Below, piece by piece: positions 33,111 through 47,389 of a DNA stretch of 64,000 bases (its first letter is position 1; every line of letters begins with the position of its first letter). Position numbers and translations under genes: made by a program. The DNA is from Strix aluco (Eukaryota; Chordata; Aves; Strigiformes; Strigidae): contig NC_133934.1 in assembly GCF_031877795.1 (NCBI RefSeq), forward strand, positions 103,542,610 to 103,606,609, written 5' to 3'. A model generated the notes under the pieces. It was not told the DNA's origin. It did no database searches and saw only the letters and a program-made list of their open reading frames with translations.

Positions 33111-36100
33111 TGGGGACGGATGTGGCAAACACAGGGGCTAATGCACTGAGTGCTGTGGCTGTGTGTCTCAGCTACCAGGGGAGCTGCCAGGGGAGGAAGC
33201 AGGAAATACTAGACAATACTAAGAGCGTAACCCTGAGAGAAAAAAACCCCAACCAACAGAAGGTGAACTTTGGGCTGGGTGCTTCCTCAAAAAGCCCTGG
33301 GACTGCCACCCGAGGGCCCGTTTGTTCTTCCTGTGCACACCCTCTTTGGAGGAGGGCAGGCTCTCTGCTCCTTCTCCTGGTGAAAGTCCTCCGGAGCCCC
33401 GAAGCCCAGCAGACTGAATGGCTCTGGGAGGGGTAACCCCAGCCTGCCACCCACAGATTGCTTGAGGCTGGCAACGGGTGCCAGCAGCAGCTGCTGCTGA
33501 GGTAGTGCTAAGGGGGGCTTGGCTTTAAGTATCTCAGTGCAGAATGCCTATCATGGTGCTCTGGGGTTCTGCTTGGGAAGTTCCCAATGTTTTAACCTCA
33601 TTTTTTTCTGGAGTTGCTATGAGCTGTGCTCAGAGCTGGAACATTGGCTGTGCCCAGGGCTGGATGTGCTTCTGGTGCCATGTTCTGGTCCAGCCCATCC
33701 TTCCTCGACCTATTCAAGTGACTGTTGATGAGAGTGGCGCTGCAGTGCCTGGGGTAGCTCAGTTATTCTCTGCAGGAGAGCAAGCTAGGAGAAGAGCTCC
33801 AAGGGACAGCAAAGAGTTAGGCTGCATTTATAGGGGTGTTAGGTGAGCTCTGATTTACAGACTGAGAGAGGCTAAAGGCAGGCTCAGGGGGGTTAAATGC
33901 ATATTCTTCTGAACTCCAAATATCCCATGCTCTGCATGCTCCGGGTATTGCCTAGATGCAGATTCTCCAGACCAGATTATTAATAAAATCCTCATTGCCT
34001 CACACAGCTCTCATTCTCTCATATTCCCATTTATTTTTTTTCAGCCAACTGCTTACTCCGAGCATGACCTCTCCTGGGGCAGGTGATGGCTGGCAGCAAG
34101 TTTGGGGCCACCACCACTTGTGGGAGCCAGGGGAGGAGCCGTGCCGCCCTGTGGCGTGGGCCAGCAGTCAGAGGGAGGGTGGCCCGTCCTGCGGTACCCA
34201 GGCTGCAAGTAGTAGAGGGGAACTGGAAGCAACAATGCATCTTTCAAAGGGTGACGGAGCCAGTGATTCATTACTGGAGCTGCATTGAGAGGAAGAAGGA
34301 GCAGATGGAGACGGCACGCAGATTTTCCAGCCTGGACAGAGTTTAAATTTATCTCTTTCCAAGGCTGCATCCGTTCCTGGGATGATTTCCCATTTAGCGT
34401 ATGCCTTTTAGGGCTCTGATGTCTTCAGATTTCGTGGGCGTTGTTTACTAACTTATGGCTGTGGTGTTTCCCAGACAGAAATATCTCTCTGGGATAAGCT
34501 CCTGCCTTTCTTGGACAGATGGTTAGTGCACAGGCAGTAAATTCAGTTCTTCTGTGAACTCCCTGTCCTGTGCGTGCGCCATGATGACGTCTGGAGGGCC
34601 TGCACACGGCATAGCCCCGAGGGCACACGGTGCTGGTCCTCCCTAGATGTCCGGGAACCCTGGACAAATGGGGAAAAGGTAATCCTCGAGTTGTTCCCAG
34701 ACCACATTTCGGAGCAGGGAGAAATAGAACTTGCTTGGGAAAACCCTGACCTCTGGCAACACAGACTTAGGGCCACGGGTTTGGTTTTATGCTTGAGACA
34801 GGAAGATTCATGGAGGCTCTGAAACACATTTGTGGGAAAGCCAACGAGGGAAGTGGGATGAGAGGGAATGTTTTTCACCAGGGTGGGATGATTTCCTCCA
34901 GGGCACTGCAGAGAAGCCATATCAGTCCCTCTTCAAAACAAGTGTTAGACAGTCACACTATTTAATTCTTCTTCTGCCTGCATCCACAGACATGAGCCCT
35001 TTTCTTGGCTGCATCCCCTGCCTCCCAAAGCCCAGCATCCCACTATGGCCATAACAGCTACCTCCTGTATCCTCACCAGCTGGCAGTTCTTTGCCCCTGC
35101 AGACCTGGGATCCTTTAGTACCTTCCCTCAGCTGCCTCATCTAGAGGTCTCTGATAAACATTGCTTTGATGCTACTGATTTTGGGAGCACAACTGAGATC
35201 TGGGGAGACCTCGTACCAGGAGAAAGCTGTGGATCACAAGGAAGCAGGAGTGGGTACACTCTTGTTGCCGGAGCAGCAGTCTGCTTATTTGGGCTTTTCC
35301 AGACAGCTCCAGGTGGGAAAACTTGAACATCAGTTCTGAGCTCTCTACATTGGCACGGTGCTGTGCAGGCAGAACCTTACCTGTGTCCCTCTCAATGTGG
35401 TGAGGGACACTGGTGGGGAGATGCCCAGAGCTTGACCACTGCACAAGCCCTCCCATGTAGGTGGGCACTGTTGCAGGGCTGGGGCTCAGCCTGGGTTTGA
35501 GGGAGTGGGGCTGAGCCCCTCTGTGGAGGAGGGGGCAGGAGGGCAGCATAATGAGCAGCCAAGGGTGGGGTGTGCTTAAGAGGGTGGAGGAGGAAATATC
35601 TCATTTACGTGGGCTGTTGCACTGCTGCCCTCACAGGTGGCACCCACTCAAGCAGAGTTTGGTAAAACCCCACTTCAGCTTATTTTAGCTCAGGTTTTTT
35701 TAACCCTGTTGGAGTGAGCTGCTGTAAGAAATCATCCCACATATGATCAAGCATGCACTGGCAGAGGCAGGAACAGTTCCCAGACGGTTCCCTTCCTAAG
35801 GACCATCCATAGGGACCTGAATGTGCTTGTCTTACAGGAAGGATGGAGCTTCTGGGAGGTTGATTGGGCAGATAAAAGCCTGTCCTTGTGAGCCCAGCTG
35901 CACACTAGTTTCAGCTGTATCATCAAAAAGTGAGTCATTCAATAAAAACAATTAGCTGAAGAAATATCACTAAACAGTAATAACTATCCAAATGTCCTAG
36001 CATTGACCATTTAGATGACTAAATCCACACAATCAATTGTGTTAGTGAATGCTAATTCAAATCTAATAACCTTCTGTTTTATTTGATTATGTATAAAGAA

Positions 36101-39100
36101 TTCACCTGCAGTGTTGTGACAGGATGGGGCTGTGGAGCAGCTGGGTGCTTGGGCACCTGCTTGCCCTGTGGCCTCTGTGCATGTGTTGTCCCTGGGCTGC
36201 CAACAGCACAAGCAGTGTCCATCAGTCAGGCTGAGGAGCAGAAGAAGAGCGGTGAGATGATGTCTACGGGTCTTTTGACTGGGCAGGCAGCAGCTTTCAT
36301 GGGCTTTGAAGGAACTTGTGCCTGCACAGAAATGTGGTATGGCCTCTCAGGAGAGGCTGCCTTCTCCTTTCTATCTCCTTGCCTGAAGGGTCTCATGGGG
36401 GTCTGAATCTCCTAAACTGGATGACTGGGCAAAATCACTCAAGCACTGGAAATCCATGTCATCTACCTGAGAATAAAGGGGTATGGAGGGAACTCATGCT
36501 TAAAAATGACAATTATGGTCTCAGCCAAGAACAAATCACACTCTGTGACTCATGTTGGAAACGGACCCTCTGATGCAGGCTTTTACTCTCTCCTCATGTC
36601 CTCATCACTGTGGTACCTAGGCTCTGGAGGCACACAGGTCTTCTCTGAAGTGCTCTGGATGGACTGTGATACATGGTCCATTTTATTATGTATGGACATT
36701 GTTTTGTTGTGTCTGGACATTGGCATCATGCTTGCCACTGCAGTACCTGGTTATTTAGAAATGATGGACATTATAGATCCAGTGGGATTCAACTTGGTGC
36801 TGGAATTACCCTCAGTCTTCCTGCAAAGGCTCCGTGAGCTCCTCCATCCTTGCTGCCAACAGACCTGCTCTTCTTAGTTAGTGTCTGTGGGTGCGCAGAA
36901 GAGATGAATTCAGGAAAGCTTGTTTTTTATCAGTATTTCAAGAAAGGAATCAGCAAAGGTACTAAGAAGGCAGCCTGCCCTGAAAACTGACGTCTGCCAT
37001 GATATTTTCACATCTCTGTAGAAATCGTTATGTTAGCTCCCCTCGTGCTCTGCAAACGCAGGAAGGAGTGAGTGCGTCCGGCGTAGGGACCAGTGACGCA
37101 CTTTCACAACACGGGGTGCCAGGGATGGCGAAAACCCGGCGCCTGTGAGGTCAGGGGCAGTCAGGCTGGCTCATGCCTCTCATGTTGATGCCCCATCCAT
37201 TGAACCACATTGTTCCCCTCAGGTGAAAAACAACGCAGACACGGTGAATTTCTCCTGCTGCCCGCTATCTGTTCTCGCTATGACATTGCAGGGGTTTCTA
37301 AATGGGGCTAATATGCAGTGAATCACCATGATGTGCTGCAGCGGGACCAGCTCGGTCCTGCTTGCACTCGGCATCAGCAGCAGGTCCGGCATCGGGGGCA
37401 GGAGATGCCCCAGAGAGCTGGGAACATTTGCTGTCAGCTGAGAGAGCCTGGTCATGCTGTTGGTAGCACATGGGGGCAGCAGGAGCAGCCCTTGTACCAC
37501 AAGGACAGGGCTTCTCTGCCTGTCTGCTAGTATTAGCATTCATTTGCTCTCTGAGGCAGGCTGGGTTTATTTTTTTTAGGTCATTCTGTGTAACATAATC
37601 ATATTGGAGTAGAATTCTTCTACCTAATCAAATGAAACTTCATGTAGTTAGTTTGTCGTTAGCATTTACTAACGAATGTGATTGTGAGGATTTAGTTTCT
37701 CACATGGTTAATAGGAAGGCATTTAGATAATTACAGCTGTCTAGTGTCTTTCCACTGCTAATCGCTTTTACTGCCTGATTCATTTCCAGATCAGCAAGTG
37801 AAACTCTGGCACACAGTCGTGCAGGAAAACTGCCCCTGCCATTACTCGTTGCTGTATCCCTGATATGATGCTTTGCAGGTGTGAAGTCAGTTCTGAGCTC
37901 CAACTTAAGTTTCATGTGAACTTCAGAAAATCACAGCCTTGCTGTTATCCAGCTTTCCCACTTGGCTACGCCGTGCCAGGTCATGTAGTCTAGCACTTGC
38001 TCTCTGAACCTGGCCAACTGAAGACACCTAGGGATGAAAAAATATAAGCAGATAAATATCTGAAAGCTGTGCATCCAGCTTTCAGAGCTTTAGGAGCTTC
38101 CCATGCACCTGTGTTTAGCAGCTACTTGTGGATTTAGCTGCAGTGAATTTATCTAATCCCTTGGTGGTCTTCTCCGCATCTTTGGTCTCCACAATATCCT
38201 GTGACAATGAGATTTAATTATACATGCACTGAAAAGAAAGCTCTACCAAAACTATCTGGTGTTTGTTTTAAAACTACTAGGTGGTATTTTAATTGAGAAA
38301 AAGGAATACTTCTGTTATGTGAAACAGGGACTGAGACTTGTTCTTCACCTTTTTCAGCCACCTGTGATGTTACTGAGCTGTTACCACCCTCTCGTTTCCA
38401 AGCTTCAGCTAGTCCTGCTTTTAACCTGATTAGTTTTTTCTCATATGGGAGCCTTTTCATACCTGGTCACCTTTTACAGAACCTATATATTTTTCGGGCT
38501 ATCTCTTTGATACAGGGTGCAAACTGTATTTAAGAAGGATTTATAGAAAGGTAAAAAGATGTTTTCTGCTTTCCCCCCCTATTTATTCCTATTAAGTCTG
38601 ATAATTATTTCTGCTGTTTTGCCCACTATGGAGCCCTGATCTCAGGTATCCACTGTGGCAGTGAAATTTGTTTCCTAGTAAAAACCTAGTAAGACTGCAA
38701 CATATATAAATAGATCTTTCCCCTCAGGTGCTGTGTACTGCATTTGTTGATGTGGAATTTAATGCAAAATCTGACTTCTCATTGCTCTGCTACATCACAT
38801 TATGAAATATTTCTGCCCTTCTCAGCTGTAGTTCAATGTTTTGTGAATGATTCTGCATCAGCTGCAGCCTTTGCTGCTTTGCTCTTCACTCCCTTTACTA
38901 GATCATTTATGGATATTGTAAAGAACCAGGCATTGTTTTCTTTAAAGACAAAATCCAGGGGAGGAAATACGTTTATTTTGGAAGCTAAGTGTAGTATGTT
39001 ACAATGATGATGATGATAATTCTCGTGAACTTTTGGGTCATTGCTCTGTCCTTTGATAGCTATCTTGTTGGTAGCAAACAGTTCAGTAGCTGTTTGGAAC

Positions 39101-39402
39101 AGGAGTGTCTTTCTGGGAGCTAAATGGGTGAAGGTTTTCGTGCCGGCAGAGGAGATTTCCGTACTGGTAAAATGAAGAGAACCCGGAGGAAGCTGTTTCT
39201 GGCTAACAATTAAGTTAAAATTAATAGCTGTGCCCACTGGTCTGAGAGGAGCTCCCGTGTACCCTCAGAAGCTTTAGCATCCCCCCCCCCCAGCAGTCGC
39301 TCCTCAGTTTATTAGGCCTAATTTTAATTTTAAATAACACTTATTTTTCTTCTCCTTCTACTTTAACATGACTTCCCTCTCGCCCTTTCCCGTTTGCTCC
39401 TA

Positions 39403-39720
39403 TCGCACGTTCGGTGCGGCACCCCCGGTCCCGCTGCCCGCGCAGTGCCGGGGGGCAGGGGCAGGGTGCGGGGCAGGGTGCGGGTGGCCCCGCGGCCGCA
39501 GCCCCGGCGCTCGGAGCGCGGCTGCCCGCCGGTGCCCGCCGGCGGCTCCCGCCGCTCGGCCCTTCCCGCTCCCGGCAGCCCGGGGCGAGCGGCCGAGGGT
39601 GGTGCTGGGTTTCCCTCTAGTGGCGCCCGGGCCTGATGGCTCCGTTACCGAGCTCGCAAAACTCGTCCTGCCTTCCGTGGCCATTCCGCGGAGATGGCAG
39701 CGTGCCTCCGGGCAAACAGC
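39403..39720. other. Orphan CpG-rich island upstream of NFKBIA
   Basis: About 0.3 kb of very high GC and CG density rises abruptly from AT-rich flanks 11.7 kb upstream of NFKBIA. It holds GC boxes, a CTCF-like core (39613-39623) and a YY1-like GAGATGGCAGC near 39692. A strong donor CCCAAG|GTATGT follows at 39771/39772 on the plus strand. No credible coding frame is present, so a lncRNA promoter, an enhancer or an insulator are the main options. Confidence 0.6.
39613..39623 (-). promoter_or_regulatory. CTCF-like core motif CCACTAGAGGG
   Basis: The minus strand matches the first 11 positions of the CTCF core consensus CCASYAGRKGG; the next base departs from consensus (A instead of C). It sits in an orphan CpG island between NFKBIA and distal sequence, a plausible place for a boundary. 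Occupancy is unknown. Confidence 0.4.
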
Positions 39721-39771
39721 AGTGACTTTACAGCAAAAATACAGTCGTGTTTCCTTCGTTAGGCTCCCAAG

Positions 39772-42700
39772 GTATGTCTTTATGAAGTACGCTTGATCTC
39801 TCCTCGGACACGCGAAGTCATCGTTTGTCACTGTGTTCTGGTTCGATAACGGCACTGCTTGGCACAGCCCAAGTCTGCCGGCATTTGGCACTGCATTCAT
39901 GGCACAGCTGAAAAGCCTGTTTCCAGGAATCTGTATTTGGGTGAGTTAGGATGCTGAAGCATCATGGTTGTTCCCAGTCACCTGATGCATCTTTGAGGAA
40001 GTCCATGCCAGGCTGTGTGACTCTTTCACTGATTTGCTGTTATCTAGTGTTACAGGCAACAGGCAGAAACTGGGGAGAGTTGGTGAAAATAATCATACTT
40101 TAAATCTCTAGGGAAAAAAGCATTAAACATATCAGAACTGAGGTAAAATACCTTGTTCGGGCAAGAAACTCTTCACAAATAACAACCAAAGATGTTCTCT
40201 AGCCACTACATAAACCTTCTAATAAGCTCCTCCACAGCTACTTGCAGGGCCTTCAAGCTTTCCAGAGGTATTCAGGGTCATGGGATTTTCACACCCTTTG
40301 AAAAACATCCCACATCTCAAGGCCCTTGGAAGCGAGTAGCTAAATCCTCCAGCTCCGCTTAGATCCGATGTAAATGCCATTAATGAGTGGATTGCAGAGA
40401 TCCTTAATGGCAAGAGCTCAGTGCAGTACAGAGCACGCTGGCTTGAGCCCAGAGGTGGGAGAGCCTTGCTTGCAGGGTCCCCTGCCCAAGGACGGGGTGC
40501 CCTATGCCCCACCTTCCTGAGAAATTTGGAGTTACTCTGGGCAAGCATCATTACATGCCTGCTCCTCTCTGCCTATTGACTGTGAATGGTAAAAAGCCCG
40601 ATGCAGGTGTTTGTAACCCGTACTGTACACCATTAACCAGCTCAAAGACTCGGGAGGACTGCGCTCAAAGACTGCTGGACCTGCAGACCCCAGCCTGTAG
40701 GTCTGTTTGCATTAAATCATTGCCTTGTGCCATTGTGTCACCGTGTCTCAGAGTAAACCTCCCTGCCCTTACTCAGTCTGACTTCACAGTCTCTTCTGAG
40801 ACAAGCAAGACTGTGGGCAGAGCAGAGGTTGAGGGAATGCCACCTATTGCTGATCCACATTTGACCATCTTGGGACCCTCATGCTGGCAATGTCACTTAG
40901 ATTCTCCAGTACTGCCCTTGTCCTCACTTCCTCCACGTACTTTCCTGCCATCTCCCTCTCTCTCAGTCCCTTCAGCAGTAGCTGCTAGAAAACATTGAGT
41001 GGCTGCACTCTGCTCATCAGTGTCTTAGTGCAGCTCCAGCTCTCAAACCCACAAGCTCCACTGTGGGTGCAAATCCTCTTTTTGATTTTCATGCCTATGT
41101 GCCATCATGAAAAAGTCATTTTGCAAGGATTGCCAAAAGCTCTCCCTAGTAAAGCTCCCTAAGCGTAGAGCATCCTTCTTCATATCTGGTTTTCTTCTTC
41201 CCCTTCAGAAACACCTCAGACTTGGGGAGAGTATGTGGCATACTTCATTGATTTGGGCAGATGTGAAAAGATTATGTGGGTCTCCTGAGGAGAAAAGGAA
41301 ACATTGTATTGTTCCTTGACATCTGGTAGGGGAAGCAGGTGATTCTGATTATTGCACTTAAAAAGCTATTGTGGGTACTATAAAATGTTGTTGGTGAGTT
41401 GAAGTAGTACTGTTAATAGTTAAGTTATATTGATTAATTTGTGTTCATTAATGTTATATCTTTAAAATATTGTTATTATATTAAGTCTCGTAGGAACAGC
41501 TTTAAAGGTTCTTCATTAGCTTTTACTTAGGCAAAGCACCAGCATCAGGAACAGCAGAGCAATGACGTGCATCCAGCTCTAGGAGGGATGCAATCACAGG
41601 ACTTGGGCAGAACTCAGATGCTTCAGTTCAAAGCTGTGACAATGAGAACTGCCTCTCAGCGGCTGTCTGACCCCAGCCTGAGGTCTATGAATGCCACGCT
41701 TTCATGTGGCAAAGGACTTCAGCTGCCAAGAGTCCAATGCTTCAGCCCCCATGCAGTGCCAAGGTTCTCCAGGATCCTGAACCCATTACCCTGCAGGGCC
41801 TTGCTGGAGTGGGCTTGGTACACCAGGGGCAGCTGGTGCTTTCTCTGGAAACAACCTCTGCTCTCATTTTTTCACCAGGTCTGTGGTTGACACACTGGGG
41901 ACCTGTGTGGCATCCCTTCCTCCTGCTGTGTCTTGGGAGCACCCAGGACAGTGGGTCTCACATGCCTTGCCTTTGGCATGGTGCTGCTTCATGTAGACTC
42001 TTCAAAATGCCTTTTGTTGTGGAAAAAAGAGCAACTGGGAAAACATTCATGCAGAAGAGGTGGTATCAGCTCCAGTCCCTGCTCATGGCTATCCAGTGGC
42101 TATTTCATGGGAAAGACAAGCTCTTGCTGGAGCATGGCCAGAAGCCCTGGACACACCTCTCCCCAGGTAAGCACTCCCATTCCTTCACCATCTTTCACAG
42201 TCTCCTGAGGATGCTGAATGTTTCCAAGAGGTCAAAAGTGAATGGATGGAAAAGCCAATCTATTAAATATATTAAATACAAAGACACCACTCAGGAATTG
42301 CCTGAGCCAAAGATTGCTGGCTGTTGAGAGGATATTCAGAGGAAATATCACTTTATGCCTTCCCGTTCCTATACTTTTCCCCAAGCATCTGCTTTTGGCC
42401 ATTGTAGGAGACAAAATACTAGGCTAGATGGGCTTTCAGCAAGCAAACAGGATATTTTTTTTTAAAAATACTTTTATAAAATATAAAATATATTTATATC
42501 TATAAAGCTACACAGACCTTTCTGGGCTGCCTTCTTGGTAGAGTGTTCCAAAATCCCCAGTTTTTTGTGAATGAGTCTTTGGCAATACTTCTAGTTGTAT
42601 CAGAAAGCAAAAAATGAACCAGATAATAAAGTAATGAAAATGAGAATAACAGCATTAAGGTTGCAAGGTTAAGTACTTAGAGGGAAGAAAATGTCAAAAT

Positions 42701-45700
42701 AAGGAACCTTGTAATCTTAGGATTGTAACTTGTTGAAATTTTGCATTCTGCTGCCCCCCTGTCTGTACTGGGAGGTAGACTTGCTCTACACAGTAATACT
42801 CTATTTTTAACATAGGATCCCTCCCTTGTTCAGATCACAGAGTGGAAGGTGACTAGAGTCGAATGAGGAGCAGAGGGTGAAGGAGAGGGCAGCCTGCAGA
42901 GTCTTGCCTCTTCCTCCTGCCTGCAGTAGCTCGTGGGCAGAGAGAGGAGCAGCTGGTGAACACCAGTGGATGGCTGCTGAGTGCTTGAGACCCTGTCCCT
43001 GAGAGCCTGTCAGTGCGATGCTGGATGTCTTGGGTGAAACCACATTTTTCAACAGAAGGGCATAGACGGCTCCTCATTTCTGGGTGCTAACTGAGGGCAC
43101 CTGGTGCTTAGTTGTAGAAGTGTTTGTCCTCACCACACCTCAGGTCAGATAAAGCTGTGCGTGGCTGACAGGTCCACTTATTATCTAGCAAAATTCCTAC
43201 TTCAGGGCACAATTATAAATTTCTTTTTCACAGGAAACAGGATTATATCACAGTATATATAGGTACATATTTTGAAGGATGTATCTTGTTTATAGCAGTG
43301 TCCATGCAGTCATTTAGGTACTTCAATATAAAAATAACATGAGAGTAAGCGTTTTGATGACAACAGTACTGGTAGCCAGAATGTTGTCTAATGCTTTACA
43401 TGCAAGTACATGTAAAGGACATTCTTGCAAAATTGGATGTTTTGCTATAATCATTCTTCCATTGTGATCAGATATGCATATACAGGTAGCTTGTCATGTT
43501 GCCAGCCTGATAAATCTGAGCAGACAGCAACTGATACAAAGACAGTCTGTCTTCTGGCAGATGAGCGCTATTTGTGGTGTCTAATGCTGCAAAGTTAAGC
43601 AGCAATGGGTAGCGATGGTAGTAGATTGGATTCTGGTCCCTTAACCTCCAAATTTTCACGAGCCAACAAAGGTTCTTTGTTCCTGTCATCTCTCATAATA
43701 TTTTCAGTTCCTTGATTGAGTCTGGTAACACTTCCGCTTACCTTAATAGCTGCCTTCCCACCTCCAATGTAACATTTTTTGGTTATCTTTCAGGGTCATG
43801 TTTGTCAGCGTTCCCCATCTCCCTCTCTTCTTAGGCAGTCAGTCGTCCTTCACCGGTGGCACTGCTGGTCTTTGGGGTGAGGTTAGGGTTCAGGGGTGGG
43901 TTACGAACACCAAATGTCACTCATGCCTGTACAGGCTTTTTGGTCTGCAGTAAAACTAAGTGGAGTTTCCTTTGGGACACCCATGAAATGGAACAAAATA
44001 CGGAGATTAAAGGTGGGCTTGTCATGCCTAGACTGAGTTGCATGTGGTCCCTGCTGGGCCACAGAGAGACCAAAAACACTGTCTAGAAGGTCTGGTTTAG
44101 GCTATGGTGAGTTGCCCCTGAAGGTGTCTGTCTCTCCACTGAGCATGGAAGGTGTTTAACCAACTGATTTAGATTACACACCTATTTTTTAAGTGGCTAA
44201 GATTTGGTGACATGAGGAGGGACATCTTGACCTTATCTTCCTAGAGTTGGTTATTGTCACATGAAAGGTGCTTTTTTATAAAAAAAACCCCAAACAACAA
44301 ATACCTAACCAGTTTCATAATCTGTTAAAGGACAACTGAGAGCTAAGGAAAAGAGTGTATTTTTCTAATATGTTGCCTTAGTTGTGCCTTGCCTGAAAAA
44401 AACAGTCACCATGAAAAATCACACCTGCAACTCGACCTGAAAATTGCCTCCCAACAGTTAATGAAGATATTGCTTCCCTCTGTGATGAAGTTAAAATGTA
44501 ATTAAGATTATGTTGCTTTGGAAAAGTTCATTGATGATGTGGTGGGTAGAAGGAGGCAAGACTGCAGAGATCAAACATGCTGAAAATTAGCATGAGGTGT
44601 TATGCACTCACAGCAATCTTTTGCATGTCCTGGCAGTTTGTCATGAGAGTGTCTGTAGAAGGAGGTGATGCTTTGACGGTGAGATGCAGCATGAAAACAT
44701 GTGATAAACAGGAAGGCTGGTGCGATGGGGAATTTTCTGAAATATTGGGTCTAAAAAAGTAAGCAGGTTATTAGGAGGGGGGAAGTGTGTGTAAATAACT
44801 ATTGGCATTGTTTATCTGTGTAGGAAGCATGAGAGAGCTTTCCCTTGAAGTGAGAAGAGAAATTTCTAAAATAAAAACTTCTAAAAGATTATCTGCTCAG
44901 ATTCTGTTACTTCCCAACGTGTGTAGAAGTTACAGTGGAGACTGCAGCAAAGAGAGTGAAGTTTTTTACTCTTCATTTTTATTGTCCGTTCTTATAATTA
45001 AAATCACTGGAAACTGTCATTTAGCAGCAAATTTAAAATAAAAAGAACAAAACTTGCACAAAGTCCCCAAACAAAACAAAAAACCTTATAGGTGTTGACA
45101 CATCCTATCATCAGGTTTAGAAGGTAAGTACAAGAAAAATGATTGTTATCAGGTGTGAATTAACATATAGTGAGTTTGCTCACAACTGAAGAAGGTGACA
45201 GATATAACATATGCATTAATAAAACTCCAAATGAAAGGTATGGCCATCATTAGGGATGGTACTTGGAGAAATGCTATTGATTCCAGAAACTGAATTTAAT
45301 TTGATGGGTTTTACTGTAATTAACGCAACGGTTTGTACCAGCGTAGATCTCTTAACATTATTATCTAAGGTGACAAATTATGAAATTAAATGTTCATTTA
45401 AGATGTAATTCAAATTTTCTAAAGGTTTTCTTGAGTCAATGGGTCTCAGTTAATTTCTTTAGAGTGAACAGACCGGATTTTTTTTATCCTGCCAGTTTTC
45501 TGCCCATGAAGGTACTCCTGACTTACATCAACGCTGCAATGAAGGCAACATATGCAAAGGAAAGAGTCACAGGTTCTGAGGAGTTCTTGACAACACCTAT
45601 TGCTTATACTTTGCAAGCTTGAAAGGTATTTTCTTTGTAGCATTAGATTTTAATGGTACTGAATGTAACGTGCACATATAATAACAATAATTCACTTTCC

Positions 45701-47389
45701 TGTGTTTGCCCATTTACCTTGTCATATATCTGCTAGATGCAGAGTCTGGTTCTCTTCTCTTTTACACCTGTTTTACCCAAGGGATGTTTATTTTGATGGA
45801 GTTACTCCTGATTTAGACCTGTGTATATGAATCTGTTATCTGAGAGAGGTAAATTAATGCTTTTAATCAAGACCACTCTTCTGCCTACCCATCAACATCA
45901 AAGCCTAGACATGCTATTAGTTATTGAGAAAGGAAGCACAGTGTGAGTAAGCAGCCCTCAGCTCTCTCCAGCTCCCCATTACCAGAATTTTAGCACCATT
46001 ACCTCAAAACCATGAATACTTTTATCCTCACAGTCACTTGGAAAGGCTATATATCCCCATTTTACTGACCAAAGCCACAAAAGGATGCAGAATTTATGCA
46101 GAAAGGAGGTGCCTAAATCCAAATCTAATCCTCTAGACCACTTTGCTCAGCTGCTACCCGAAGTCTCCCTGCTTTGAAGGTGCCTCTGTTGTGGACATTG
46201 AAGTCCCACATACCTGAAGATTTCTTTCTGGCCATACTTTGAAGGACCTTGGTCTTGTCAGGGCAGAACAGCTGTATGTCTAAGCTTTCCCCTATCAGAG
46301 CCTGTGGCCTCAGCAGGACTCTCCCCACTGGAGGGTGACTCTGCCCCCAGGTACTCAGAGGGTACTGAAATCCTCAAGCCAGATTTCACATTTAACACAA
46401 GTGGACTCACTTTCTTTTTTTTTTTTTTTTTTCTTCCCTTTTCCCAGATACAAAGAGCGCTGGCAGCCTTATCACTGGTCTTATATCTGGTAGGTCAGTC
46501 ATGAGGGATGTAGGTGAGATAGATAGCAGCGGATCCTCTGTTTGGGAGGATTCAGATCTGTCTGTACATGCTTCCAGTTAACTACCCAAGCCAAGGGCTA
46601 AAAAGTAGGACTTCCCAATTTACTGAGATCCACTAATCTCGGTGAAGAAGATGCACTGAATCATCTCTGTCTCTGCGTGCCATCGTCTCAGGTGGAACCA
46701 GGCTGCTGTGCTGAACTTGCTCCCTCAGAGATGGGTAAGAAATAGAGGATTTTGTGCTAGATTCCTCATGGCCTGGGCAAAATATTCCTGTAGGCAGCCC
46801 TGCTATAAGGTACTATATAGGACAACTGTGGGATGAAGAAGTATGAGCCATTCTTGAAGCAGGGACTGGAACAGATGGCTAGATTTTCCTCTGGTTGTCT
46901 TAGCCACCAAGCAACAAAGTTGATCTCCCTCTCCCCTCCTTCTCCATAAGTATTTAAATAATTCAAGAACAGTGACCCCATTTCTACAGAAGGAGTGGAG
47001 AGTGCCCCAATACAGCTAACTTTGTCATCGGATGGTGAGTGACACTTTCTTAGAAGGGGGAAGGGTGGGCTCTCCTCAGACAGATAAAAGCATTGAGTCT
47101 GTTTTCCTGTGTCTTGGGTGAATGTGCTGAACTGTTGTATGAGGGTGTAAAACATGGTGTAATACATTACAGAAACATACAATTCTGTCTCTGGTTTTCC
47201 AAACACGTCACTACCATGCCTACTTTAAGCAGAGGGTGCAGGTCTCCAGATCCTGAGTGAGCAGAGGCATTTATGGCAATGCTGAGCCGGAGCGCCCAAG
47301 TCCTAAGGAAGGCTGGAAATTAAGGGCCTTAATATTGCCTGTTGGCCACCTTCTGTGCCTCCCGGCCATGGCAGCTGCGTGCCGAGCTG
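39772..47389. other. Intergenic sequence between the two orphan CpG islands
   Basis: Nothing coding is recognised. The sequence is moderately AT-rich, with an inverted repeat TTTACATG (43395-43402) and CATGTAAA (43409-43416), a very AT-rich patch at about 42455-42510, and a T18 run near 46.4 kb. Confidence 0.6.
46415..46432 (+). repeat. T18 homopolymer
   Basis: An 18-base T run in a pyrimidine-rich stretch, with no recognised element attached. Confidence 0.85.

Larger units (their letters stand above)
28341..39402. other. Intergenic sequence upstream of NFKBIA
   Basis: No exon recognised on either strand. It contains kappaB matches at 29087, 32543 and 33101, AP-1 heptamers near 35930 and 36546, and AT-rich unique patches at about 35980-36095 (near-palindrome ACACAATCAATTGTGT) and 37590-37750 (several ATAATCA and TAATTA cores). 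A C11 run lies at 39281-39291. Confidence 0.6.

Noticed and set aside
39368-39900. Open frames of 142-166 codons over the 39.4 kb CpG island
   Set aside because: Arg/Ala/Pro-rich, frame-shifting composition artefacts with no domain or homolog recognised.
41704-42327. 207-codon plus-strand frame
   Set aside because: Long but Trp/Leu/Ser/His-rich with no motif, no signal peptide followed by a domain and no good splice context. Compatible with a chance frame.
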